In this document: in pieces, positions 6,993-14,997 of the stretch
Layout: every line of letters starts with the position of its first letter
Numbering within the stretch: the first letter of the stretch is position 1
Source: Streptomyces sp. CBMA156
GTDB lineage: Bacteria; Actinomycetota; Actinomycetes; Streptomycetales; Streptomycetaceae
DNA: 35,220 nt
Assembly: GCF_014596515.1 (NCBI RefSeq)
Contig: NZ_MSJQ01000235.1
Span: 1-35,220 of the forward strand
Direction: 5' to 3'
The notes under the pieces: generated by a model
The model's database searches: none
The model's input: the letters and a program-made list of their open reading frames with translations, nothing else
Told to the model about the DNA's origin: nothing
Made by a program: the position numbers and the translations under genes

Positions 6993-8512
6993 CACGCGGC
7001 CCCCAGCGTGGCGAGGGCCTTGCCACCATGGCTCACCGGGGCGGAGGCGGGGTGAAAGTCGAGGACGACCGGGGGGCAGGGCTGCCCGCCGCCGGCCTCG
7101 CGGCGGGCCATCGAGAGGTAGGCGGCGGCCATCAGGCGGGCCGGGCGCCGGTGGTCGGCCAGGTCAGAGGCCATCTCGGCGCGCGGAATGCGGCCGGCGA
7201 GGTAGGAGAGGAAGTCGGTGACGGCGCAGGTGCGCGCCGAGCGCTGCGTCGGCAGCACCACCTCGCCTCTACTGTCCCAGGTGAGGTCGTCGAAGCCGAG
7301 CACACGGTGCCGCTCCCACCCCAGTCCCAGCCCGTCGTTGCGGAAGACGTGGAGCTCGATATGGTCGGCACCGCCCGCCGCCCGCCGGTCGACGCCGTCC
7401 CCATCAGCGTGGAGGGTCTGCAGGACGTGCAGGTGCAGCGCCTGGAACGGGCCCTGCTGGACCATGTGGCTCTCCTGCCCGATCCGGCCGTTGCCCTTGT
7501 ACAGGCCGCCGAGTGCCGGGTGGAGGTCGCCGCGCTGGGAGAAGGTGGTGTGGGCGAGGCTGTGGCTGCCCAACGCCAGCGTTCGGCCGTGGCTGCGGTA
7601 GGCGACGTTCAGGAACATGTCGACCTCGCCGAAGCCGGCGAGGCGGTGCAGATCCTGCGCGGTGTAGGGGTTGCGGTCGGCGAACCCGGGCAGCAACCGC
7701 TCGTGGTCGGCGGCGGTGAGCTGGGCGAGGAAGTCGCTCGGTCGGGTGCACGCGGCGTGGACCTCGATCTCGTCGAGCTCCTTGCCGGGCCGCTCTGCGG
7801 CGGCCAGCCACCACGGCACGATGTCGAAGTGGTGGTAGCCGGAGTGCGCGGCTTTGCCGTAGCCGTCCCGGAAGCCGTGGTAGCCCAGGTCGACGAGTTC
7901 GTCCGGCAGCCGCCACTGGCCGTCGCCGTGGCTTGACTGGATGGAGGTGACCGGGCAGTTGGTCGCCTCGGCGACCTCGCCGATCAGCTCCCGCACCCTG
8001 CGAAACGCCGGGTGCCAGCGCCGCTGACTCAGCACGCTGACCACCATCCGCGGATCACGCTGCCGCCCCGCCCGGTACGCGTCCAACAGGGTGTCGAAGT
8101 CGTCGGCGATCGCCATCGCCGCCGCCGGATCGGTGGACGCTGCGGGGTGCACGGTCAGCGGCTTGTCGAGCAGCACTGGCAGGTTCCGCCCGATCGCCCA
8201 CAGCGCGTACGGCAGGTGCACGGACGGTTCGGTCGCCACGACGACGGCCCCGATCCGCTCCTGCTCCACCACGGTCTCCAGCGCGCGCCGTACCGCGCCG
8301 GGCAGCTCGCGCCGCGAGGCGGGAAACGGCTCGACGGCAACAACCGGCATGCGCCGCGGCCGGTCGGGTGTGCCGTACTCGACCGCGGCGGCATTGTGGG
8401 ACAGGTCGACGCCGGTGACCGTTCCTGCCAGGCCCGTGTCCTGGGCGGCGGCCAGCGCTGGCAGGTGGTTGAGGCGGGTGTGCGGTCCGACGCCGACGAC
8501 CAGCACGTTCAT
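6992..8512 (-). CDS. Gfo/Idh/MocA-family oxidoreductase
   Basis: An NAD(P)-dependent sugar or inositol-type oxidoreductase. The Rossmann start is VLVVGVGPHTRLNHLPAL at residues 3-20. VVATEPSVHLPYALWAI is followed by the signature LLDKPLTVHP (DKP at 116-118, usually EKP). A later GYHHFDIVPWW carries the family's second-domain His and Asp. At about 506 residues it is 100-150 longer than usual, with extra sequence in the C-terminal domain. ATG at 8512 is chosen; GTG at 8524 overlaps the monooxygenase stop and is an alternative. Oxidation or reduction of a sugar hydroxyl, preparing it for amination or epimerisation, is the common role in antibiotic clusters, but the substrate is unknown. Confidence 0.85.
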   Translation of the reverse strand: MNVLVVGVGPHTRLNHLPALAAAQDTGLAGTVTGVDLSHNAAAVEYGTPDRPRRMPVVAVEPFPASRRELPGAVRRALETVVEQERIGAVVVATEPSVHLPYALWAIGRNLPVLLDKPLTVHPAASTDPAAAMAIADDFDTLLDAYRAGRQRDPRMVVSVLSQRRWHPAFRRVRELIGEVAEATNCPVTSIQSSHGDGQWRLPDELVDLGYHGFRDGYGKAAHSGYHHFDIVPWWLAAAERPGKELDEIEVHAACTRPSDFLAQLTAADHERLLPGFADRNPYTAQDLHRLAGFGEVDMFLNVAYRSHGRTLALGSHSLAHTTFSQRGDLHPALGGLYKGNGRIGQESHMVQQGPFQALHLHVLQTLHADGDGVDRRAAGGADHIELHVFRNDGLGLGWERHRVLGFDDLTWDSRGEVVLPTQRSARTCAVTDFLSYLAGRIPRAEMASDLADHRRPARLMAAAYLSMARREAGGGQPCPPVVLDFHPASAPVSHGGKALATLGAA

Positions 8513-8520
8513 GACGGCGT

Positions 8521-9663
8521 TCACCGGCCCACCGCCACCGCGCGGTCGGCGCCGAGCAGCGGCAGGACGCCCTCGCCGACCTCGTAGGCCTCCTCCAGGT
8601 GCGGGATCCCGGACAGGATGAACTCCTCGATCCCCAGCGCCGCGTATTCGGCGATCCGGTCGGCGACCTCCTGATGGGAGCCGACCAGCGCGGTGCCCGC
8701 GCCACCGCGCAGCAGCCCCACCCCGGCCCACACGTTCGGGTGCACCTCCAGGTCGGAGGTCCGCGCGCTGTGGCGGTAGGCGGTGCTCAGCCCGCTCTGG
8801 CGGGCCTGCCCGGTGGACTGGCTGCCGGCGAGCGTGGTCTGCACCCGGGCCACATGCTCGGGGTCGATCCCAGTCAGCAGGCGCTCGGCGGCGGCCCACG
8901 CCTGGGCGGCGGTGTCGCGGGCCACTGTGTGGAACCGGATCCCGAACCGCGGGACGCTGCGCCCCGCATGGGCGGCCAGCTCGCGGATGCGCTCCAGCCT
9001 GGCTGCGACGTCGGCGGGCGGCTCGCCCCAGGTGAGGTGGACGTCGGCGTGGCGGACCGCGACCGGCAGCGCCTCGTCGGAGGAGCCGCCGAAGTACACG
9101 CCCGGCATCGGGTCGGGCGGGGAGAAGACGGCGGCGCCGCGCACGTCGTAGTGCGCCCCGGAGTGGTCGAACGGCTCGGGACTCCAGGCGCCGCGCAGCA
9201 CGGTCAGCCACTCATCGGTGCGCGCGTAGCGGGCGGCCTTGCCGAGGTGGTCGCCGAAGCGGGCCTGCTCGGCCGGATCGCCGCCGGTGACGATGTTCAG
9301 CAGCAGCCGGCCCCGGGACTGGCCCTGGAAGGTCGCGGCCATCTGTGCGGCCAGCGTCGGCGATATCGCGTCAGGGCGCAGCGCAACCAGGAACTTGAGG
9401 CGCTCAGTGGTCTGGGCGAGGGCGGCGCAGGTGATCCACGGGTCCTCGTTGAACGTGCCGGCGGGGGTGAGGATCGCGTCGAAGCCCAGGTGTTCGGCGG
9501 CTTGCGCGATCTGGGTGAGGTAGCGCAGGTCGGGGGCGCGGTGCCGGTCGGAGCCCGGGACTCTGCTGGTGGCCGTGTCGTGGCCGGGCCCGTGGGTGCC
9601 GCGCATCCCGGTGGTCAGGGTGCGGCCGTCGGCGCCGGTCGGCAGGAACCAGTGGAACTGCAT
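8521..9663 (-). CDS. LLM-class flavin-dependent monooxygenase, SsuD-like
   Basis: A 380-residue bacterial-luciferase-like monooxygenase close to alkanesulfonate monooxygenase SsuD. Visible family features are MQFHWFLPTG at the start, IAQAAEHLGFDAILTPAG, ERLKFLVALRPDAISPTLAAQMAAT, RLLLNIVTGGDP, the YFGGSSDEAL stretch and the C-terminal ALVGSHQEVADRIAEYAALGIEEFILSG. It uses FMNH2 supplied by a separate reductase and oxygen. No flavin reductase lies nearby, so a cellular one must serve. No sulfonate transporter genes accompany it, unlike ssu operons, so a tailoring oxidation in the pathway is more likely than sulfur scavenging. The ribosome binding site GAAGGG lies 8-9 nt before ATG. Confidence 0.9.
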   Translation of the reverse strand: MQFHWFLPTGADGRTLTTGMRGTHGPGHDTATSRVPGSDRHRAPDLRYLTQIAQAAEHLGFDAILTPAGTFNEDPWITCAALAQTTERLKFLVALRPDAISPTLAAQMAATFQGQSRGRLLLNIVTGGDPAEQARFGDHLGKAARYARTDEWLTVLRGAWSPEPFDHSGAHYDVRGAAVFSPPDPMPGVYFGGSSDEALPVAVRHADVHLTWGEPPADVAARLERIRELAAHAGRSVPRFGIRFHTVARDTAAQAWAAAERLLTGIDPEHVARVQTTLAGSQSTGQARQSGLSTAYRHSARTSDLEVHPNVWAGVGLLRGGAGTALVGSHQEVADRIAEYAALGIEEFILSGIPHLEEAYEVGEGVLPLLGADRAVAVGR

Positions 9664-9686
9664 GAGGGTGCCCTTCTTCGCGCTGG

Positions 9687-10739
9687 TCAGTCGGATGTGA
9701 GGTCGCCGGCGGCCCGGGCGAGCAGGCGGCGGTGCACGGTGGCGGGCAGGGCGATGGCGCCTTCGCGCAGAGCCGCCTGCTCGCGTTCGCGGCTGCTGCG
9801 GCCGGGCAGGCGCAGCGGATGGCCGTCGCGGGTGCGGCCTCGGGCGATCTCGGCCAGGAGCTGGGTGTTCGCTGCGGGGGCTCCGTCTGTCTGGCCGCCG
9901 AGGGTGGGGTCGAGGGCGATGACCGTGTAGCCGGTGGTCCAGGTGGAGTCGACGCCGGTGCCCATCGGGAAGCCGAACAGGCTCCCGGTGAGGGTCTGCA
10001 GCAGTAGGGAGAGCGCGAAGCCGCGGTGCTCGCCGAAGATCACTGCCGCGTGGGCCCGGTGGGGGTCGGTGGTCGGTTCGCCGTTGGCGTCGGTGAAGCA
10101 GCCGTCGGGGAGCTCGTCGGCGGCGCGGCGGGCTTCCCAGAGCACGCCCATCGGCGCGAGCGTGGTGGACATGTCCGCGGATGCAGGTCCGTCGAGGGTG
10201 GGGACGGCGTAGGCGAGCGGGTTCACGCCGAGTACGGGAGTGCGGCCGCCGCTCGGCGTGGCCTCAGGCCGGGAGGTGTTCGTGACGATGGCGACCATGC
10301 CGGCGTCGGCGACGTGCTCGGCGACCTCGGCGAGGATGCCGTAGCGCTGGGCGTTGATGGTTCCCACGGCTCCGACGCCGAACTCCCGGGCCCGGGTGAT
10401 GGCCAGGTCTGCGGCGTAGCGGGCGGCGAGCGGGCCGATCTCGCGCCGGGCGTCGACGACGGCCAGGGCTCCGTACTCCCGCACGATGAGCGGCTCGGCC
10501 TGGCGTTCGGCGAACAGGGTGGCCTCGAAGCAGAACTTGGCGATGCCATGGGACGGCTTGCCGCGCAGCTCCCCGGTGAGGAAGTGCTGGACCACCTGGC
10601 GGCTCGCGCCGTCGGGCACGCCCGCGGCCGCGCACGCCCGGAGCATCAGGTCCTCGAGTTCGGCGATCTCCACCCGCACGGCCGCCGGCGCGGCTGGCGC
10701 GGGAGCGCGGGCGGGACCGGTGGGGGCGGTGTCGGGCAT
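9687..10739 (-). CDS. Ldh2 (malate/L-lactate/ureidoglycolate dehydrogenase) family oxidoreductase
   Basis: A 350-residue NAD(P)-dependent oxidoreductase of the Ldh2/Mdh2 type, which lacks a Rossmann fold and reduces 2-oxo acids or cyclic imino acids. GELRGKPSHGIAKF carries the conserved His. EFGVGAVGTINAQRYG, ADAGMVAIVTNTSRPEATPSGGR and VLGVNPLAYAVPT follow the family order, and GEHRGFALSLLLQTLTG is the usual late block. Unlike most members it has Ala/Met changes in the middle (DMSTTLAPMGVLWEARR), so cofactor preference cannot be guessed. It ends with a basic tail. In this operon a 2-oxo acid made by the hydratase/aldolase genes would be a logical substrate; that is inference. The ribosome binding site GGAGAG precedes ATG. 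Confidence 0.85.
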   Translation of the reverse strand: MPDTAPTGPARAPAPAAPAAVRVEIAELEDLMLRACAAAGVPDGASRQVVQHFLTGELRGKPSHGIAKFCFEATLFAERQAEPLIVREYGALAVVDARREIGPLAARYAADLAITRAREFGVGAVGTINAQRYGILAEVAEHVADAGMVAIVTNTSRPEATPSGGRTPVLGVNPLAYAVPTLDGPASADMSTTLAPMGVLWEARRAADELPDGCFTDANGEPTTDPHRAHAAVIFGEHRGFALSLLLQTLTGSLFGFPMGTGVDSTWTTGYTVIALDPTLGGQTDGAPAANTQLLAEIARGRTRDGHPLRLPGRSSREREQAALREGAIALPATVHRRLLARAAGDLTSD

Positions 10740-10812
10740 GGCTCTCCGTTCGACGGCATGGCGGGGTGGGACCGGGGCGCGGCAGGCGGCCGGTCGAAGG
10801 ACTGAGGGCGGG

Positions 10813-11661
10813 TCAGGAGCGGGAGCGGAATCGGTTCCAGGCCGTGGCGGTGCGCAGTTGCCCTTCCCGTTCCGTACGGCGGGCGGGGCTACAGGTGGCG
10901 GCCTGGGCGGCGCGGCGGCGGGTGAGCGCGGTGACGAAGGTGTCGACCGCGTCGGTGGGGGCCGCGGCCCAGTCGGGGAGTACCTGCCAGGCCCAGTTCT
11001 CGGCGTCGGCCGGGCTGGTGCCGGCGTCGATCAGCTGAGCGAGCAGGAAGGCGGCGCTCAGCCATCCGGCGCCGCGCCCGGGCCACGCCCAGTCCACCAG
11101 GACTGCGGTGCCGTCCGGTCGGATGAGGATGTTGCCGGCGTTCAGGTCGGTGTGGACGAGTCGGTCCCCGGCCAGGAGGCCGAGGTCCAGGTCGGCTCCC
11201 AGGTACTCCCAGCGATCCTCGACCCGTAGCAGGGCGGCGTCGGGGGCGGGCAGCACCGCGAGGTGCCGGAGCACGCGGGCGACGGCGCCGAGGTCTGCCG
11301 CGCCCGGGGACAGGTCGGCGGCCCGGCCCTGCACGTGTTCGAAGACCAGCCACCGCCAGTCGGCGGCGGCACCGTGGTACAGCAGGCGGGGCGCGAGCGT
11401 GCGGACGGCGGCCGCGACGCGGGCCTCGGTGTCCAGGGTGTGGCAGTGGCGGTGGGACAACGGTGTGGCCTTGAGGAACACCAGGCCTCCGGGGATCTCC
11501 AGGGACAGGCGCCGCCAGGCGGTTCTGCCTGCCGTCGCCTCGGTGGCGGTAAGCACCGGACCGCAGGCCGCTTCGACGGCGGAGCGCAGCTGCTTCGGGA
11601 GACCGCTCCACACGGTGGCGGTGGGAGCGGTGGGGCCTAACGGGTGGGGAGCCAAGGCCAT
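10813..11661 (-). CDS. APH-fold small-molecule kinase (second kinase of the operon)
   Basis: A 282-residue phosphotransferase with a complete active site: LVHTDLNAGNIL with His170, catalytic Asp172 and Asn177, then VLVDWAWPGRG with metal-binding Asp190. GLVFLKATPLSH near residue 62 supplies the ATP-binding lysine. The pattern VDWAWPGRGAGW is common in Streptomyces phosphotransferases annotated as aminoglycoside or unknown-substrate kinases. The C-terminal 25 residues are basic. AGGAG lies 7 nt before ATG. It is one of three non-identical kinases in the operon; the divergence between them argues for different substrates or for resistance versus biosynthetic roles. Confidence 0.85.
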   Translation of the reverse strand: MALAPHPLGPTAPTATVWSGLPKQLRSAVEAACGPVLTATEATAGRTAWRRLSLEIPGGLVFLKATPLSHRHCHTLDTEARVAAAVRTLAPRLLYHGAAADWRWLVFEHVQGRAADLSPGAADLGAVARVLRHLAVLPAPDAALLRVEDRWEYLGADLDLGLLAGDRLVHTDLNAGNILIRPDGTAVLVDWAWPGRGAGWLSAAFLLAQLIDAGTSPADAENWAWQVLPDWAAAPTDAVDTFVTALTRRRAAQAATCSPARRTEREGQLRTATAWNRFRSRS

Positions 11662-11830
11662 GGGGTAACTCCTGATCCAGGTTGTTACGGGAATCCGGGG
11701 ACGGTGGGCGGGAGCGGAGCCAGCTGCGCACCGATCGGACTACGGCCCGGTGGGTGGCTATCCGGTCGAGGCCCAGGTGGGGCCGCGCCACCAGGCCGGC
11801 GAGGTCGTTGACCGGATGGTCACGCGGGCA

Positions 11831-11982
11831 TCAGGAGCTGCGGCGGACGGTGAGCAGCTGCCGCAGCCGGTCTCCTTCGGGAGACAGCGGGCGGGCGTCG
11901 CCGGTGAAATGGGCCTGGCTCAGTGGCCGGACGGGGCCGGACAGCCGCGCGAACTCGTCGCCCGGGCCGGCCCCTCGGACGG
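11831..11982 (-). pseudogene. Degenerate copy of a kinase C-terminal segment
   Basis: Directly after the stop of the upstream kinase gene, a minus-strand frame reads DEFARLSGPVRPLSQAHF, then TGDARPLSPEGDRLRQLL and TVRRSS, ending at a TGA at 11831. It aligns without gaps to residues 230-266 of that kinase (AFFDGYGRPLTAEEDRLLRLLTTR), with 16 of 37 positions identical by eye. No start codon or ribosome binding site serves it. The simplest reading is the decayed end of a tandem duplicate. The remaining gap to 11661 holds nothing I can identify. Confidence 0.45.
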
Positions 11983-12882
11983 CTACTGGTCCTGGTCGGC
12001 CATACGGGCCAGGACGAACCGGCCCCGGTCGATGAGGACGGAGTTGTTCTTGATGAAGCCGCCGTTCAGGTACGAGACGCCGAGCCGGGTGGTCAGCAGG
12101 CGCAGCAGCCGGTCCTCCTCGGCCGTCAGCGGGCGGCCGTACCCGTCGAAGAACGCCTTCTTGAGGTCGGAGCGCTTCACCCACACCGCGGCGTACAGCC
12201 ATGTGTACTCCTCGACGGCGAGCCCGTGGGCGGCCATCTCGAAGTCGATCAGCCCCAGGACACCGGTCGAGTCGTCCCACAGCCAGTTGCGGGTGGCGAA
12301 GTCGCCGTGCCGGTAGACCGCGGGCACCTGGCGGGCCAGTTGCGGCAGCTCGTCGGCCACGCACCGCACCAGCGCGCGCTGGGCGGCGTCCAGCTGGTCG
12401 CCGACGCTGTCCAGGCACGCGGCGGCCTCTGCGGCCTGCTGCGCCATGGACGCGCCGATGGCGTCGCGCTCCCGGTCCCGGTCCGGGACCGGGGCGGACG
12501 CGTCGTGCCAGAGGCGGAGCGAGCGGCCGGCGAGCTCGTACACCCGCTGCTCGTCGCGGGGGTCCAGGGGCAGGTCGCGTACGACGCGGCCGGGCTGGGG
12601 CGAGCTCAGGATGGCTTGCAGGCCGGGGTCGGCGGCCAGGAGCCGGGGCGCGCCGTCGGGGTCCAGGGCGTGCTCGGCGTGCCGGTAGCCGGTGATCTCG
12701 CGCTGATAGCCCGGAGCGCTCGGGCTGATCTTCACGTAGGCGATCCGGTCGCCGACGCTCACGCGCCACACCTGGGACTTCGCTTTGGGCCAGGACACGT
12801 CGGCGGCGGCCAGGTCCCCGCCCGCCAGGTTCTCGGTGACCCACCGCCGCAGGTCGGAGGGGATAGGGGTGTTCCGGGTCAT
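11983..12882 (-). CDS. APH-fold small-molecule kinase (first kinase of the operon)
   Basis: A 299-residue phosphotransferase with intact motifs: VYRHGDFATRNWL with His192, catalytic Asp194 and Asn199, then LGLIDFEMAAHG with metal Asp213. RIAYVKISPSAPGYQREI near residue 47 has the ATP lysine (Lys51) and a downstream Glu. The region after residue 220 (EYTWLYAAVW, KKAFFDGYGRPLTAEEDRLL) resembles streptomycin 6-kinase/viomycin-type and related antibiotic kinases only in general layout, so the substrate is not assigned. GGAGAG lies upstream of ATG. A degenerate copy of its C-terminal part follows its stop, suggesting a past tandem duplication. About 225 bases without a visible gene separate it from the acetyltransferase gene. 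Confidence 0.85.
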   Translation of the reverse strand: MTRNTPIPSDLRRWVTENLAGGDLAAADVSWPKAKSQVWRVSVGDRIAYVKISPSAPGYQREITGYRHAEHALDPDGAPRLLAADPGLQAILSSPQPGRVVRDLPLDPRDEQRVYELAGRSLRLWHDASAPVPDRDRERDAIGASMAQQAAEAAACLDSVGDQLDAAQRALVRCVADELPQLARQVPAVYRHGDFATRNWLWDDSTGVLGLIDFEMAAHGLAVEEYTWLYAAVWVKRSDLKKAFFDGYGRPLTAEEDRLLRLLTTRLGVSYLNGGFIKNNSVLIDRGRFVLARMADQDQ

Positions 12883-13107
12883 GTGAGGTGCTCTCCGATT
12901 CGCGTGGGTACAGCGGTGGCCCGGCGGCCGGGGCGCTGCGCGGCGGGTAGCGGCGGTGCACCGACGATACCCGCCGGGTGGGCGGGGTGCGGACGATGGA
13001 GCGGTGGCGGGTGCTGGTGCACCGCCGGACCTGCCGGATTACCGAGAGGCGCCTTCCGCTCTCGTCGGCTGGGACAGCCGGTCTGCGCGGGGATGGGGCG
13101 GGCGGGG

Positions 13108-14289
13108 TCAGAAGTAGTCGGCCAGCCAGGGTTCTCGCTCGGCCGTGGCCGCGAGGAGCCGGGCCACGGTGTCGGGGTCCGCGTTCACGCCGGCCAGCGT
13201 GGCTGCGGCGGTGCTGCGGTAGCCCCCGGCGTACCAGAGGGTGAACTGTCTGCGGGTCAGTGTGAGGTGCCCTTCACGGGTGCCGGGTGCCAGTTCGCCG
13301 TGGCCGGCGCGGATGCGCAGCGTGTACTGCTCGGTGGCGGTGGCGTCGTCGGTGACGACCGAAAGCGGCAGCACGAGGTCGATGTCGGCGGGCCAGCCGC
13401 GTAGTTCGACGGCTCGGCGCAGGTCCAGGATGCGCAGCATCCACGGGTGCCAGGAGCGCGCCGACAGGTCGCCGCCCCGGTAGAGCAGGTTCGCCAGCAG
13501 CGGTGCGGGCGGCAGGGCGGTGCGTTGGAAGGCGACGGTGGACACGCGGCTGTTGTACCGGCCGAGGAAGGCCAGCATCGCGATACCGGTGCGGTGGTCG
13601 GCGGCCCACATGTCGTACACGCTCACCTGCCGGCCTTGGCTGGGGTGGTTCTCGACGGCCACCGACAGCGACCCGGTCACCTCGCCGCCGGGCGGGTTGA
13701 AGCGGTAGGTGGTCACGTCGGGGTGCTGGTGTTGCTGCCAGTCCTGCCACCACGCGGGGCGCTGCCACGGCCCGTTCCACTGTCGGGCCAGGTCGTCCTG
13801 CAGTCGGTGGAGCTGCTCGCCGGCGCCCTGGGTGATCTCGAATCCCGGGTCGTCGAAGCGCAGGCGGGTGAGGGCGTCGGTGGGCAGGGAGTAGGAGTAC
13901 ACCTGGGCGGGGGCCTCCCAGCCCATGCGGCGGGCGTAGCCGTTGGACGCGGTCCACAGGGTTGCCAGGACCGCGCCCTGGTCCTGGAGTACGCGGAGCC
14001 GCTCGGTCAGGAGCTTGTCGGCGAGCCGATCGCCGCGCTCTTCGACCGCCACGCAGCCGCAGCCCATGCTGGCTGCCGGCACTGCCTGGCCTCCGAAGTA
14101 CTGTGGAACCAGCAGGCCCAGGCCCCCGGCGATGACCCGCCCGTCGCGCACGGCGACGCGGCGGTCCGCGTGGGCGCCCAGGAGCCGCACGTCCTGAACC
14201 GGCTGCCCGAAGGCGCGCGTGGCAAGGAGGTCGTACTCGTTCCACAGCTCGTCGTCGGCTTCCATGATCGACACGGTCGAGGCGGCCAT
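13108..14289 (-). CDS. Eis-like GNAT N-acetyltransferase
   Basis: A 393-residue protein with the three-part Eis architecture: an N-terminal GNAT domain, a second GNAT-like domain and an SCP2-like C-terminal domain. VPQYFGGQAVPAASMGCGCVAV, EERGDRLADKLLTERL and LATLWTASNGYARRMGWE match the acetyl-CoA-binding first domain. RFNPPGGEVTGSLSVAV and MLRILDLRRAVELRGWP mark the later domains. The protein ends in Phe, as in mycobacterial Eis, where the C-terminal carboxylate acts as a base. Eis enzymes acetylate amines of aminoglycosides and peptides at several positions. The role here could be self-resistance or product acylation. AAGGAG lies 7 nt before ATG. Confidence 0.88.
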   Translation of the reverse strand: MAASTVSIMEADDELWNEYDLLATRAFGQPVQDVRLLGAHADRRVAVRDGRVIAGGLGLLVPQYFGGQAVPAASMGCGCVAVEERGDRLADKLLTERLRVLQDQGAVLATLWTASNGYARRMGWEAPAQVYSYSLPTDALTRLRFDDPGFEITQGAGEQLHRLQDDLARQWNGPWQRPAWWQDWQQHQHPDVTTYRFNPPGGEVTGSLSVAVENHPSQGRQVSVYDMWAADHRTGIAMLAFLGRYNSRVSTVAFQRTALPPAPLLANLLYRGGDLSARSWHPWMLRILDLRRAVELRGWPADIDLVLPLSVVTDDATATEQYTLRIRAGHGELAPGTREGHLTLTRRQFTLWYAGGYRSTAAATLAGVNADPDTVARLLAATAEREPWLADYF

Positions 14290-14352
14290 AGTGATACTCC
14301 TTCCTCTCCTTTTCGGTTGCGTCAGGGCCTTCACGAGCCCAACTGCGCTGGC

Positions 14353-14382
14353 GGCCGGGAGGTGACGCTCAAGCTCCCGGCC
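14353..14382 (-). terminator. 9-bp stem-loop between the MaoC and Eis-like genes
   Basis: GGCCGGGAG (14353-14361) and CTCCCGGCC (14374-14382) are perfectly complementary with a 12-base loop. It lies in the 140-base gap between two minus-strand genes of the operon, next to a CCCCGGGG palindrome. It could be an attenuating terminator that lowers expression of the acetyltransferase and later genes relative to the five upstream genes, or an mRNA-stabilising structure. Confidence 0.4.
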
Positions 14383-14429
14383 CCGGGGCCGGGCGCGCTG
14401 GGGTTCCGGTGCCAAGTGCGTTCGGGCTT

Positions 14430-14963
14430 CTAGTAGTTGGTCGCACTGCGGACGGTGGCGGCGTCGGCGGGGACGAGGAAGGTCCGCGTGAAGGTGAGGA
14501 CCCGCTGGCTGTCCTGGTTGTAGCCGTTGGCGCGGCAGGTCACGACTCCCTCGTGGGGTCGGCTCGTGGACGGGCGGGCCTCCAGTACCTCGGTCGTGGC
14601 GTAGAGGGTGTCCCCCTCGTGGACGGGGTGCTCGAAGCGCACGTCGTCCAGCGCGAGGTTCGCTGAGGTGAGCCCACTGGTGGCGCGTACCGTCATGCCG
14701 ATGACGAGGCCGAGCGTGACAATCCCGCACACCAGCACCTTCTCGCGGCCGGTCGCCGCGCAGAACTGGGTGTCGGAGTGGACCGGTGCGGGGTTGCCGG
14801 TCAGGGCGAGCATCAGGGTGTGGTCGGTGGCGGTGACGGTCCGTCCGGGCCGGTGCTCGATCACCAGGCCGACGGTGAGCTCGTCGAGCCCCACACCGAC
14901 ATTCTCCCGCACGGTGTTCTCCCCGACGGGCCGCAGGCCCTGCAAGGCGGTGATGGTGGTCAT
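14430..14963 (-). CDS. MaoC-like hydratase, mesaconyl-CoA-hydratase type
   Basis: A 177-residue hot-dog-fold enoyl-CoA hydratase. TVTATDHTLMLALTGNPAPVHSD, near residues 45-67, is the active-site helix with the conserved His; the usual Asp is Asn, as in mesaconyl-CoA and beta-methylmalyl-CoA hydratases. The order continues as in that subfamily: CGIVTLGLVIGMTV, LALDDVRFEHPVHEGDTLYA and SRPHEGVVTCRANGYNQD. It would add or remove water from a CoA thioester such as mesaconyl- or fumaryl-CoA. It directly follows a CitE-like lyase, the usual partner in such chemistry. AAGGAG lies 7 nt before ATG. A lookalike MaoC protein acting on another short-chain acyl-CoA is possible. Confidence 0.82.
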   Translation of the reverse strand: MTTITALQGLRPVGENTVRENVGVGLDELTVGLVIEHRPGRTVTATDHTLMLALTGNPAPVHSDTQFCAATGREKVLVCGIVTLGLVIGMTVRATSGLTSANLALDDVRFEHPVHEGDTLYATTEVLEARPSTSRPHEGVVTCRANGYNQDSQRVLTFTRTFLVPADAATVRSATNY

Positions 14964-14997
14964 AGATGTACTCCTTCGGATGCGGTGTGGTTGCTGG

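Noticed and set aside
8521..9663. Flavin monooxygenase as part of a sulfonate-utilisation (ssu) operon
   Set aside because: No ABC transporter, substrate-binding protein or flavin reductase genes are adjacent.
8599..9930. Plus-strand open frame of 443 codons opposite the flavin monooxygenase gene
   Set aside because: Low-complexity Gly/Arg/Ala sequence without motifs. The minus strand encodes a clear SsuD-like enzyme.
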